Positions 1 through 6,235 of a stretch of 10,876 nt of DNA are shown in pieces. The position numbers and the translations under genes were made by a program. The notes beneath the pieces are model-generated. The model did no database searches. It was not told the origin of the DNA and was given only the letters and a program-made list of their open reading frames with translations. Origin of the DNA: an uncultured Clostridia bacterium. GTDB taxonomy: Bacteria; Bacillota; Clostridia; UBA1381. The stretch's first letter is position 1. Each line of letters starts with the position of its first letter. The DNA is taken from NCBI GenBank assembly GCA_934454745.1, contig CAKSGP010000025.1, positions 1-10,876 of the forward strand. Reading direction: 5' to 3'.

Positions 1-3
1 TTA

Positions 4-40
4 AGGGACTTTCAAGTATTTTGAAAGTCCTTGTTTTTTT
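4..40 (+). terminator. Rho-independent terminator at the left edge
   Basis: A 10-bp stem GGACTTTCAA (6-15) / TTGAAAGTCC (21-30) with a 5-nt loop is followed by TTG and seven T's (34-40). The T tract is on the plus strand, so it stops transcription entering from the left. If the intact tRNA-fMet lies just upstream, this hairpin would replace the tRNA's own terminator, which now sits at 8447-8475. The stem sequence is nearly the same as the terminator at 8851-8886. Confidence 0.8.
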
Positions 41-46
41 GCGAAA

Positions 47-72
47 ACTTATAATAAGTCTTATAATGACGA
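47..72 (+). repeat. Tandem ACTTATAA motif, candidate left arm-type integrase site
   Basis: Two CTTATAA units start 12-13 bp apart; the second continues into TATAATGAC. The same double motif occurs in the same orientation at 8263-8288, with 22 of 26 positions identical by eye. Short direct repeats near both ends of an element are typical arm-binding sites of tyrosine integrases with an N-terminal DNA-binding domain. Assignment to this integrase is inference. Confidence 0.55.
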
Positions 73-106
73 TAATTTTATTTAATAAAATATAATTCTT
101 ATAGGT

Positions 107-136
107 AAGACATAATTTTATTTAAAAAATTATGTC
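107..136 (-). terminator. Hairpin over the stop codon of the zinc-finger gene
   Basis: The inverted repeat AGACATAATTTT / AAAATTATGTCT spans the last codons and stop (TAA at 130-132) of the minus-strand gene. On the minus strand the stem closes without a run of U's behind it. It may act as a weak terminator or as mRNA 3'-end protection rather than a standard Rho-independent site. Confidence 0.4.
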
Positions 137-1188
137 TCATTTTTATGATTTGCTTTTTTCTCTGCTTGCTTCCTTTTATATACGAGCTGAGGATAACACT
201 TCCCTATTTTTTTCTCTGACCGACCTTCATAGCAATATTTTTGATTCCGCCTCTTCGGTACAAAGTATTTAAAACAACAAGGACATAGTTTTATCGAGTT
301 ATATTCAGACATTGTACTAAAATATGCTATGTATAAAGCTAAATCAAAAGCATTATCTGTATAGAATATTATTGGTTCAAAACTTGTTGTTTTATTAACT
401 TCAAATATTTCCTCATTTTTTATATTGCAAAAATTAGGAACAGCAATTAATCTTGCCCTTGAAAATATTTTAGTAATTAAATCTAATCGTTTTTCTGCAT
501 TGTACTTTATTAAATAGCTACCATATTGTTTTTCCAAATGTCTACATATATAGTAGTCTGGGTTTTTTGTTTTATTTATAAGAATAAATACTAAGCACAA
601 AATATGCAAATCTATTAAAAATTCCCACAAACTAAATTTATATTCAACATTTGGTTTTATAAGTGTATTTTTAATAGTATACTCTATTTTATTATCAATT
701 TTCTCTGTCGCTCCTGTTGAATAGTATTCTAACGATTTATTGCTTTGTGAATATGGGTAGCCATTTTTAATACACCATTTGATTATATTATTTATATCTT
801 TATCAGGTATAGGTTTTGATGCTATTGCATTTATAACCGCCAGCTTATCATCCAGCAATCTCTCTATATTAGTAATTTCATTAAATAAGTCAGTTGATAA
901 ATCTGATCTTAAATTTAATAAATCAACAAGATACTTATTAGTATTTTCAACTCTTTTCATTATATTAATAGAAAGTGTTTTATTTCCTTGACTGCTTTCA
1001 AAATTGGGTCTTGCAAATATAACCGAAGTGTTATATATGACACGTTGAGAATCATTCTTAAAAATAATATCTGAAAATTTCTCATCATAGTTATCGAAGT
1101 TAAATGTTTCAAACACTATTCTGAATGGCAAATTTGGAAAATCTGTTGATTCATTTTGGGACAACACAATATTATTTTTTGATTTCAT
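130..1188 (-). CDS. Hypothetical protein with C-terminal zinc finger (resembles DUF6076-type proteins)
   Basis: This is a 352-aa soluble protein with no signal peptide and no clear membrane segment. I do not recognise residues 1-300. The C-terminus holds a treble-clef or zinc-ribbon-like motif: C302-x2-C305, then 'YFVPKRRNQKYC' ending at C319, then C331, followed by a lysine-rich tail. The CxxC...(F/Y)xP...R...(K/R)YC arrangement resembles the C-terminal zinc finger of DUF6076-type proteins of Firmicutes; this is from memory, not a search. The start is supported by AGGAGG eight bases upstream. A promoter TTGACT (1274-1269) / TATAAT (1251-1246) with a 17-bp spacer reads into it. It is divergent from the excisionase-like gene, and its promoter overlaps that gene's 5' leader, so the two are probably co-regulated. 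Function is unknown; the basic finger suggests nucleic-acid binding. Confidence 0.8.
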   Translation of the reverse strand: MKSKNNIVLSQNESTDFPNLPFRIVFETFNFDNYDEKFSDIIFKNDSQRVIYNTSVIFARPNFESSQGNKTLSINIMKRVENTNKYLVDLLNLRSDLSTDLFNEITNIERLLDDKLAVINAIASKPIPDKDINNIIKWCIKNGYPYSQSNKSLEYYSTGATEKIDNKIEYTIKNTLIKPNVEYKFSLWEFLIDLHILCLVFILINKTKNPDYYICRHLEKQYGSYLIKYNAEKRLDLITKIFSRARLIAVPNFCNIKNEEIFEVNKTTSFEPIIFYTDNAFDLALYIAYFSTMSEYNSIKLCPCCFKYFVPKRRNQKYCYEGRSEKKIGKCYPQLVYKRKQAEKKANHKNET

Positions 1189-1245
1189 ATAAAATTCCTC
1201 CTAAGTTTACGGATTAGTAGACACTTTGGCATTTTATATAAACCA

Positions 1246-1274
1246 ATTATATCATATAATGGGATCAAAGTCAA
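1246..1274 (-). promoter_or_regulatory. Promoter of the zinc-finger gene, with mirrored -10 boxes
   Basis: On the minus strand the -35 box is TTGACT (1274-1269) and the -10 is TATAAT (1251-1246), 17 bp apart, a near-consensus sigma-A promoter. The -10 forms one half of a perfect palindrome ATTATAT-C-ATATAAT (1246-1260). The other half supplies a plus-strand TATAAT (1255-1260) that could serve the excisionase-like gene, although its -35 region is weak. The divergent promoters therefore occupy the same DNA and probably exclude each other. Confidence 0.65.
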
Positions 1275-1291
1275 CGGAGGAGGTGATTTTG

Positions 1292-1474
1292 ATGTTACCA
1301 GAATGTAGGACGTTAAACGTCAAAGAAGTTGCCGCATGTTTAGGTATTGGCTTAAACAGTGCATATCAACTTGTGCATTCAAAGGGCTTTCCAGCCCTAA
1401 AAATAGGCAAGCGAATTGTTGTTCCGATTGAAAAATTGGAACAATGGATAAGCGTTAATACGCCTAATATTTAA
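1292..1474 (+). CDS. Excisionase-like HTH DNA-binding protein
   Basis: This 60-aa protein is a single winged-helix domain of the excisionase / HTH_17 (MerR-like) type: 'LNVKEVAACLGIGLNSAYQLVHSKGFPALKIGKRIVVP' followed by a helix with 'LEQWI'. The K-x-G-x-R wing segment and the [V/I]P-x-x-x-L-x-x-W end are characteristic. An in-frame ATG at 1226 exists, but AGGAGG at 1278-1283 sits eight bases before the ATG at 1292, and the domain begins right after that Met, so 1292 is the start. Small proteins like this act as recombination directionality factors or as transcriptional regulators. It lies 54 bp upstream of the rep gene on the same strand, probably in the same operon, and 5.6 kb from the integrase, which is unusual for a classical xis. 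Role as excisionase is therefore inference. Confidence 0.85.
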   Translation: MLPECRTLNVKEVAACLGIGLNSAYQLVHSKGFPALKIGKRIVVPIEKLEQWISVNTPNI

Positions 1475-1476
1475 TT

Positions 1477-1493
1477 CAGAATGTTTTATTCTG
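1477..1493 (+). promoter_or_regulatory. Small hairpin between HTH gene and rep
   Basis: The perfect inverted repeat CAGAAT / ATTCTG with a GTTTT loop begins three bases after the stop codon of the HTH gene and ends 35 bp before the rep start. It has no U tract, so it is not a standard terminator. It could tune rep translation or be a protein-binding site; its half-site CAGAAT also occurs in the XRE operator-like site at 3021-3033. Confidence 0.35.
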
Positions 1494-1528
1494 TAAATTT
1501 AAACTAAAAAAAATAAGGAGGCAGAATA

Positions 1529-2395
1529 ATGTCAAACATCAGTGTTAAGAGCAGCGGCAATAACAAGCCGCTGCCCAACAACGCTATTACAAAGGTAACA
1601 TTTTACAAAAACTGTATTGATACTGTGACCTCAACATCAGGAATTGCCAGGACAAGCCCACTATTACGGTACAGAAGATATTCAAAGAATAATTATATAG
1701 ATACAGAAACTGGCGAGATACTCACATACAACGACAATAATGCTAAAAATGACAATACTAAGTCTGTTAAGCGTTCTATGAAAAACATATATAGCCTGGT
1801 ATTAAATAATTTTGCGGAGCAAGAAAGTTTTTATATAACGCTTACGTATTCGTACCATATGGACGATTTTAATAAAGCAAACAACGATTTTGCGGCTTTT
1901 ATAGATAAGTTTAAATACCGAATGGGCGAAATAAAAATTGAATATTTGAAAGTTATAGAAGCACAGGAAAGCGGTTCGTGGCATTTTCACGTTTTAATAA
2001 AATCTTCTAATTGTAGGTACTTTCGAATGACAAAGGGCAAAGTTGAAGATTGTTGGAAGCATGGGTCTGTAAAAATTCAGCAAGTATATGATACCATAGG
2101 ACTTGCTTTGTATTTAGGAGGACGTTTTAACCATACTGGCGGATATAAAACAAAAATGACAAAAAAGTCTGATAGGTGGAAGTATTATCCTATCGGGGCA
2201 AGAATATTTTCTAAATCGTCAGGCATTGTCTATCCTAAAACAGTGACTGTGCAAAGAGGCGATTTAGTTAATGCTCTTAAAGATTATAAAAAATTAAATG
2301 AAAGTGACATAGTAGTGATAGATGAAAAAAACGACAGAGTTTTGAATCGTATACGATATGAAACTTATGAGAATCCGTCAAAGTTTTCTATTTAA
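1529..2395 (+). CDS. HUH-endonuclease rolling-circle replication initiator (Rep)
   Basis: This 288-aa protein has the ordered motifs of a HUH Rep. Motif I is FYITLTYS (101-108). Motif II is the metal-binding 'GSWHFHVLIK' with H152 and H154, preceded by 'KVIEAQESG', as in the phage G2P / plasmid Rep group. Motif III is the candidate catalytic Tyr in 'LALYLGGRF' (Y195). Such proteins nick one strand at the double-strand origin, become covalently linked through tyrosine, and start rolling-circle replication. The usual K three residues after the catalytic Tyr is replaced by G, with R199 one residue later, so the third motif is atypical. The AGGAGG before the ATG fixes the start. It follows the HTH gene and probably shares its transcript. 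In an integrative element it would replicate the excised circle, or serve as a relaxase-like mobilization protein. No helicase domain is present, so host helicase would be needed. Confidence 0.85.
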   Translation: MSNISVKSSGNNKPLPNNAITKVTFYKNCIDTVTSTSGIARTSPLLRYRRYSKNNYIDTETGEILTYNDNNAKNDNTKSVKRSMKNIYSLVLNNFAEQESFYITLTYSYHMDDFNKANNDFAAFIDKFKYRMGEIKIEYLKVIEAQESGSWHFHVLIKSSNCRYFRMTKGKVEDCWKHGSVKIQQVYDTIGLALYLGGRFNHTGGYKTKMTKKSDRWKYYPIGARIFSKSSGIVYPKTVTVQRGDLVNALKDYKKLNESDIVVIDEKNDRVLNRIRYETYENPSKFSI

Positions 2396-2587
2396 TATAT
2401 TATTATATAACTCGAGAATTATATTTAAACAAATCAATGCCCAAATGAGAGCTAAATTTACTAATAATGCTTATTTGCTATGTCGTCAGACTTTCATTTT
2501 TAGGCGATAAGAAATTTATAATCCATATATTGAAAAGAATATATTAAATTAAATAATCTTAGCAGACAATGAAAATTCAATAATTAT
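2396..2587. other. Intergenic region between converging rep and repressor genes
   Basis: This 192-bp AT-rich stretch lies between the 3' ends of rep and the XRE repressor gene. A short inverted repeat, TATAA / TTATA, flanks CTCGAG just behind rep, but there is no convincing terminator. The only plus-strand ORF, near 2449, is 21 codons long and has no ribosome binding site. A replication origin could be here, but I cannot identify a nick site. Confidence 0.4.
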
Positions 2588-2899
2588 CTATACTTTGTCT
2601 ATTCCCAGCAAAACATTTACTGCATGCTGCATATCTTTATGACTGCGATAAGCATTGATGAGATTGCGTTCATTTTCAGAATACTCGTTACTTGTAAGTG
2701 TGATATTTAATAGTTCACTCGGCGATACATCAAGGGCAGTACAAATATCTGCAAGTATATCAACATCAGGGCGATTTATACCTTGTTCCCAATTTGAAAT
2801 TCGACTTGACGATACTTTGAGCATTTCAGCAAGTTCCTTTTGTGAGATATTTTTCATTTTACGAAATTTACAAATTCGTTTGCCAATTTGATAGCTCAT
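2588..2899 (-). CDS. XRE-family transcriptional repressor
   Basis: This 103-aa protein has an N-terminal Cro/C1-type HTH at about residues 5-60: 'IGKRICKFRKMKNISQKELAEMLKVSSSRISNWEQGINRPDVDILADICTALDVSPSELL'. A short C-terminal helical part follows ('NERNLINAYRSHKDMQHAVNVLL'), as in many phage- and ICE-type repressors. There is no peptidase domain, so it lacks the LexA/CI self-cleavage route. A longer reading from 2950 is possible, but the ATG at 2899 has a GGGGG-type ribosome binding site seven to nine bases upstream and begins exactly at the domain. It is divergent from a second XRE gene at 3057. Its own promoter holds an operator-like site in the spacer, which implies autoregulation. By analogy it keeps the element quiet while integrated. 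Confidence 0.9.
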   Translation of the reverse strand: MSYQIGKRICKFRKMKNISQKELAEMLKVSSSRISNWEQGINRPDVDILADICTALDVSPSELLNITLTSNEYSENERNLINAYRSHKDMQHAVNVLLGIDKV

Positions 2900-2921
2900 T
2901 AAAGTACCCCCTTTTTCCACA

Positions 2922-2950
2922 AGTATACACAGAAAATTTGTAAAAGTCAA
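2922..2950 (-). promoter_or_regulatory. Promoter of the XRE repressor gene
   Basis: On the minus strand, TTGACT (2950-2945) and TATACT (2927-2922) are separated by 17 bp. The operator-like sequence ACAGAAAATTTGT (2929-2941) lies within the spacer, so a bound regulator would cover this promoter. Confidence 0.75.
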
Positions 2951-3033
2951 TTAAAAATTCAGAAAATATTGAAAAATAAGTTGACAATTACAGTATTTCT
3001 GATATATAATTATATATCATACAGAATATCTGT
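2929..3033. promoter_or_regulatory. Array of four operator-like sites for the XRE switch
   Basis: Four similar sites lie between the divergent regulators: ACAGAAAATTTGT (2929-2941), the more degenerate TTCAGAAAATATTGAA (2958-2973), ACAGTATTTCTGA (2990-3002) and ACAGAATATCTGT (3021-3033, the best palindrome). Their centres are about 30-31 bp apart, near three helical turns. Site 1 is in the spacer of the leftward promoter, site 2 between the two -35 boxes, site 3 in the spacer of the rightward promoter and site 4 just past its start point. This is what a two-regulator switch with cooperative binding would look like. Which XRE protein binds which site is unknown. Confidence 0.65.
2981..3010 (+). 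promoter_or_regulatory. Promoter of the Cro-like gene
   Basis: TTGACA (2981-2986) and TATAAT (3005-3010) are separated by 18 bp. The -10 box lies in a perfect 18-bp palindrome (3001-3018). Operator-like sites at 2990-3002 and 3021-3033 flank the -10 and would allow repression. Confidence 0.75.
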
Positions 3034-3056
3034 AAAAGCAAAGAGGTGTTGCTGTT

Positions 3057-3266
3057 ATGCTTGTTTATCAAAAAGTAAAAGCATATTTAATTGAATACGG
3101 AATAAAACAGAATACCGTAGCAAGAAAATGTAATATGTCTACATCAACATTCAGTGCTATGATGAACGGCAAAAGAAAAATGTATGCCGAAGATTTAAGA
3201 GCAATTTGTTATGCGTTAAACGTTAGTCCTGAAGTTTTTGTCAGTTTTAAACTTAAAGATGATTAG
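3057..3266 (+). CDS. Cro-like XRE-family regulator
   Basis: This 69-aa protein consists of little more than a Cro/C1-type HTH: 'VKAYLIEYGIKQNTVARKCNMSTSTFSAMMNGKRKMYAEDLRAICYALNVSPEVFV' at residues 7-62. The start ATG has AGAGGTG eight bases upstream. It is divergent from the larger XRE repressor, and its promoter is flanked by operator-like repeats. The size difference and layout recall the cI/cro pair of temperate phages, with this protein in the Cro position, but which partner favours which state cannot be read from the sequence. It could control the cargo genes downstream, because no terminator is seen in the 173 bp before the SLH gene. Confidence 0.85.
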   Translation: MLVYQKVKAYLIEYGIKQNTVARKCNMSTSTFSAMMNGKRKMYAEDLRAICYALNVSPEVFVSFKLKDD

Positions 3267-3439
3267 TTACATAATATCTAAAATGCTTGAGATGAGAAAA
3301 TTTTATAGCAGATAAAAATTGAATGCAAAAATATATATTGGCTGGTGATAAGAAGATTTAATTTTATAGAAAACGATATTGCCAATTTTAAAGGCTATAT
3401 GATTTTAGTCTAATCAATTTATATAAAGGAGTAATAATT

Positions 3440-5158
3440 ATGAAGAAACTAACGGCGGCAATTTTAGCGGCTTTAATGCTGCTAAGTACAAATGTAGCAC
3501 TTGCAAAAGACTACGCACAAAAATTCTGGGATGTACCAAAAACGTATTGGGGATTTGAATACATCGCAGACCTTGCAGAACGAGGAGTAATAAAAGGATA
3601 TGAAGATGGTTCATTTAAACCCGAAGCTACAGTATCAAGATCTGAATGGGCAAAAATGATGGTAGATGCTGCAGGCTTACAAGCAAACGATAACAAAGTT
3701 TATTTCACAGACACACAAGGTCATTGGGCTAATAAGTACATCAATGCAGCAAGTAATTATCTTCTTGCTTATACAGACGGCTCATACCGTCCCGACCAGG
3801 CTGCAACAAGAGAAGATGTTACAGTAGCTATGGTAAAACTTAAAGGCTATAATACCTCTGATGTAGATTACAGTTACCTAAATTTCAGAGATAACGACAG
3901 CATTTCAAATTACGCAAAAGGCTATGTTGCAGTAGCTATTAAAAACAATTTGATAACAGGTTTTGAAGATAACACATTCAGAGGACAAGACACATTAACA
4001 AGGGCAGAAGCGGCAACGCTTATGTATAGAGCATTTAAACTCGGTAATGCAGATAAAGTAACAGAAACCTCGCCTAAAACAGAAATCAAAGTAGATGATT
4101 CAAGAAAAAGCGACAGCGACTATGTAAAACAAGCCGAGCCGAAATATCAAGAACCTGAAGAAGAAACAAAAACCCCAAGCAAAACAGAAAACACAAAGAA
4201 AGACAACACAAAAAATGATGACGTTGTAAAAGAAGATCCAAAAGATGAAGAGCCCGAAAAAGAACCTGAACCTGTTAAAAAACCTTATGTTGTTGATACT
4301 TTAGTAAAAGCAAAAGGCGTAACAAGTTTTACAGATGACGGCGAAACGATTTATTATACAAACGGCAGCAAAATATATAGCGTTGGCATAAACAGCGGAG
4401 ATGAAGAATCGTTAGCAAATACTGATGATTTTGAAATAGATAATGACGAAATGACCTTATCAGACTTTGAAATTGTAAGTATTTGCTGGGATAACACCCG
4501 CAGCGGATTGCTAGTAGCAGGAAAGTACAATAAAATCAATTCAGCAGGCAATGTTAATAATTCGTATTTATATTTGATTAAAGAAGACGGAAAGATCGAA
4601 AAACTTACAGATAATTTTCCTTGGCTACGTATTAAAGGTGTTTTAGAAAATGGCGATTTCATAGCAGCAGAAAATACAAAATATCCTAGCGAAAATGATA
4701 ATCGCATTATAGACTCATCTGATTATACAGAAGATGATAGTATAAGTTATGGCATTGTAAACACAGGCATAGCTCTTTATCCTTCTCAGATATACCTTGA
4801 AAAAGGCAATAAGATATTCTATCTTTCAAAAAGTTATTGGGGAAGTAACGAAAAGTATGCAGCACTTATGAGCTTTAATTTCTCAGATGCAGAAGAACTC
4901 TGGAATGTAACAAATGAATTTGTTAACGCTGCAGCTGTAACAGCAGATAAAGTTATTTATTTTGGAGATTATTCTATAAAAATTCGTAATTATAGTGGCA
5001 AAGAATTAAATAAAATTAACATTGACGATATCGAAATTTCAGATAAAAAAGGAATAAGCTTCTCTTCTGTTGAAATGAAACTTATTATATCAAATGATAA
5101 TATTATCTTCTACGATAATTCAGCTAAGGCATTTAGAATAATAACAGAAAATAACTAA
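3440..5158 (+). CDS. Secreted SLH-domain cell-surface protein with propeller-like C-terminus
   Basis: This 572-aa protein begins with a signal peptide: basic MKK, a hydrophobic core and an ALA-K site around residue 22. Three S-layer-homology repeats follow at about 28-77 (FWDVPKTYWGFEYIADLAERGVIKGYEDG), 88-137 (YFTDTQGHWANKYINAASNYLLAYTDG) and 147-200 (NFRDNDSISNYAKGYVAVAIKNNLITGFEDN). SLH triplets anchor proteins non-covalently to secondary cell-wall polymer. Residues 205-285 are a charged Lys/Glu/Pro linker, probably extended through the wall. Residues 286-572 contain repeated short beta segments such as 'FTDDGETIYYTNGSKIYSVGINSGDEESLAN' and 'NSYLYLIKEDGKIEKLTDN', resembling the DUF5050 or beta-propeller proteins often fused to SLH; this part is inferred. 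AAGGAG lies eight bases before the ATG. A structural surface protein is unusual cargo on such a small element; it may alter surface properties, adhesion or phage adsorption, but no specific role can be shown. Confidence 0.9.
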   Translation: MKKLTAAILAALMLLSTNVALAKDYAQKFWDVPKTYWGFEYIADLAERGVIKGYEDGSFKPEATVSRSEWAKMMVDAAGLQANDNKVYFTDTQGHWANKYINAASNYLLAYTDGSYRPDQAATREDVTVAMVKLKGYNTSDVDYSYLNFRDNDSISNYAKGYVAVAIKNNLITGFEDNTFRGQDTLTRAEAATLMYRAFKLGNADKVTETSPKTEIKVDDSRKSDSDYVKQAEPKYQEPEEETKTPSKTENTKKDNTKNDDVVKEDPKDEEPEKEPEPVKKPYVVDTLVKAKGVTSFTDDGETIYYTNGSKIYSVGINSGDEESLANTDDFEIDNDEMTLSDFEIVSICWDNTRSGLLVAGKYNKINSAGNVNNSYLYLIKEDGKIEKLTDNFPWLRIKGVLENGDFIAAENTKYPSENDNRIIDSSDYTEDDSISYGIVNTGIALYPSQIYLEKGNKIFYLSKSYWGSNEKYAALMSFNFSDAEELWNVTNEFVNAAAVTADKVIYFGDYSIKIRNYSGKELNKINIDDIEISDKKGISFSSVEMKLIISNDNIIFYDNSAKAFRIITENN

Positions 5159-5217
5159 CACAATCTCTCGCCGGAAAAATGCGGTCTAATACGAAAACAT
5201 ACAAAGGAGTACTTATA

Positions 5218-5886
5218 ATGAAAAAGTCATTAACGGATTTATGCCTTGACAAGTTAAGTTTTTTAAACATTGCGTTGGGTAAAGAATACAATTACAGTTG
5301 TCTGCCGCTTGCCGTTATAGACGCCATTTACTCCATCAGACTTAATTATAATACCGTTAAGAAAATTGTTGACCGCTATTGCAAATATTACGGTGTTGCA
5401 AAATACAGACAAGATTGCGGAAGTATACATACAATATCCGATTTGATTAAAAACATCAACGTGCAGGGCTGTGAAAAGTTTGCAAGTGGTATTTTGATGT
5501 CGAACAATAAAACTGCCGGCATAAACAGTAATTTAAAATCGTATGCGGTTTTAAAATGGGCTGAAATACTAAAGGAAAACAACATAGAAAACTTTGATGA
5601 TATTAAGGAAGCAGATTTAAAAAAGCTTGAAAATAAGCTTAAATCTGTTAAGGGGCAGGGCGAAGCAGCGGTTAAATATTTTTTTATGCTTTGCGGTTGC
5701 GAAAAATTTTGCAAACCCGACAGGCATATTATAAACTTTTTCAGCAATATTGAAGGATATACTATAAATCAGCTTGAAGCACAATGGTTTATGGAAAGTG
5801 TCGTGAAAGATTTAAATAATAGAAATATTGATATTACAGTAAGACAACTTGATTATATAATCTGGTGTTATCAGAAACGCTTGTAA
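5218..5886 (+). CDS. HhH-GPD superfamily-like protein (DNA glycosylase-like)
   Basis: This is a 222-aa, all-helical soluble protein. Residues 141-160, 'LKSVKGQGEAAVKYFFMLCG', read as the helix-hairpin-helix of the endonuclease III / AlkA / MutY superfamily (L-P-G-V-G-x-x-x-A pattern). 'KPDRHI' at 166-171 follows at the expected distance and supplies the conserved Asp (D168), as in the 'VDTHV' motif. An N-terminal helical segment, 'LPLAVIDAIYSIRLNY', precedes it. Members bind DNA and remove damaged or modified bases. No C-x6-C-x2-C-x5-C iron-sulfur cluster loop is present. An upstream in-frame ATG at 5179 exists, but AAAGGAG lies seven to eight bases before 5218, which I take as the start. It sits 59 bp behind the SLH gene with no terminator between, so co-transcription is likely. 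Placement between replication and recombination genes would suit an accessory repair or defence role; the substrate cannot be predicted. Confidence 0.65.
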   Translation: MKKSLTDLCLDKLSFLNIALGKEYNYSCLPLAVIDAIYSIRLNYNTVKKIVDRYCKYYGVAKYRQDCGSIHTISDLIKNINVQGCEKFASGILMSNNKTAGINSNLKSYAVLKWAEILKENNIENFDDIKEADLKKLENKLKSVKGQGEAAVKYFFMLCGCEKFCKPDRHIINFFSNIEGYTINQLEAQWFMESVVKDLNNRNIDITVRQLDYIIWCYQKRL

Positions 5887-5954
5887 TATCAAAGTGTTTG
5901 TAGGTATGTTTAAAATACAATATTTACGAAAGGCAAATTTTGTCTTTGATATTA
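5884..5954 (+). promoter_or_regulatory. Long-range inverted repeat between glycosylase-like and small gene
   Basis: An 11-bp inverted repeat TAATATCAAAG (5884-5894) / CTTTGATATTA (5944-5954) encloses a 49-nt loop. The left arm contains the stop codon of the upstream gene, and the right arm ends about 20 bp before the start of the next. It has no U tract. It could be an mRNA processing or stability structure, or a protein-binding site. Confidence 0.35.
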
Positions 5955-5974
5955 TATTGTAAAGGATGATTGTT

Positions 5975-6181
5975 ATGAAAATACTTACAACTTACGACGA
6001 AGCAGCAAGATTAATTGAGAAAGGTTTTGTCGCAGAACAATGCAAGGATATAAGCGACAAGCTAAAAAAAATAAGCGACGATATTAAAGAAACAAAGGAT
6101 TCATTGCTTATTGCGGACCTTACATTTTGCAAAGCTATGATAGAAATTATGCTGCAAAATCTTGTTATCTTCGAAAGATAA
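5975..6181 (+). CDS. Small helical hypothetical protein
   Basis: This 68-aa protein has no family I recognise. It is rich in Lys, Asp and Glu and predicted helical throughout, with a heptad-like stretch 'DISDKLKKISDDIKETKDSLLIADL' that could form a coiled coil or hairpin, followed by 'MIEIMLQNLVIFER'. There is no signal peptide. An ATG at 5966 directly abuts the AAAGG ribosome binding site, so the ATG at 5975, nine bases further on, is the better start. It is the last gene before a strong hairpin and may be co-transcribed with the glycosylase-like gene 88 bp upstream. Its size and position allow a partner, inhibitor or regulator of that protein; this is a guess from context. Confidence 0.65.
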   Translation: MKILTTYDEAARLIEKGFVAEQCKDISDKLKKISDDIKETKDSLLIADLTFCKAMIEIMLQNLVIFER

Positions 6182-6192
6182 AACGGCATTTG

Positions 6193-6235
6193 AAATTATA
6201 GCCGTCAACACATAACGACGGCTATAATTTTAGAT
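6193..6235 (+). terminator. Terminator behind the cargo genes
   Basis: A 14-bp perfect stem, AAATTATAGCCGTC (6193-6206) / GACGGCTATAATTT (6217-6230), with a 10-nt loop lies 12 bases behind the stop of the small gene. The 3' arm ends in AATTTT rather than a long T tract, and T-rich DNA follows at 6252-6286. It separates the cargo transcript from the recombinase operon. Confidence 0.65.

Noticed and set aside
2440..2520. 21-codon plus-strand ORF between rep and the repressor gene
   Set aside because: It has no ribosome binding site and no recognisable feature.
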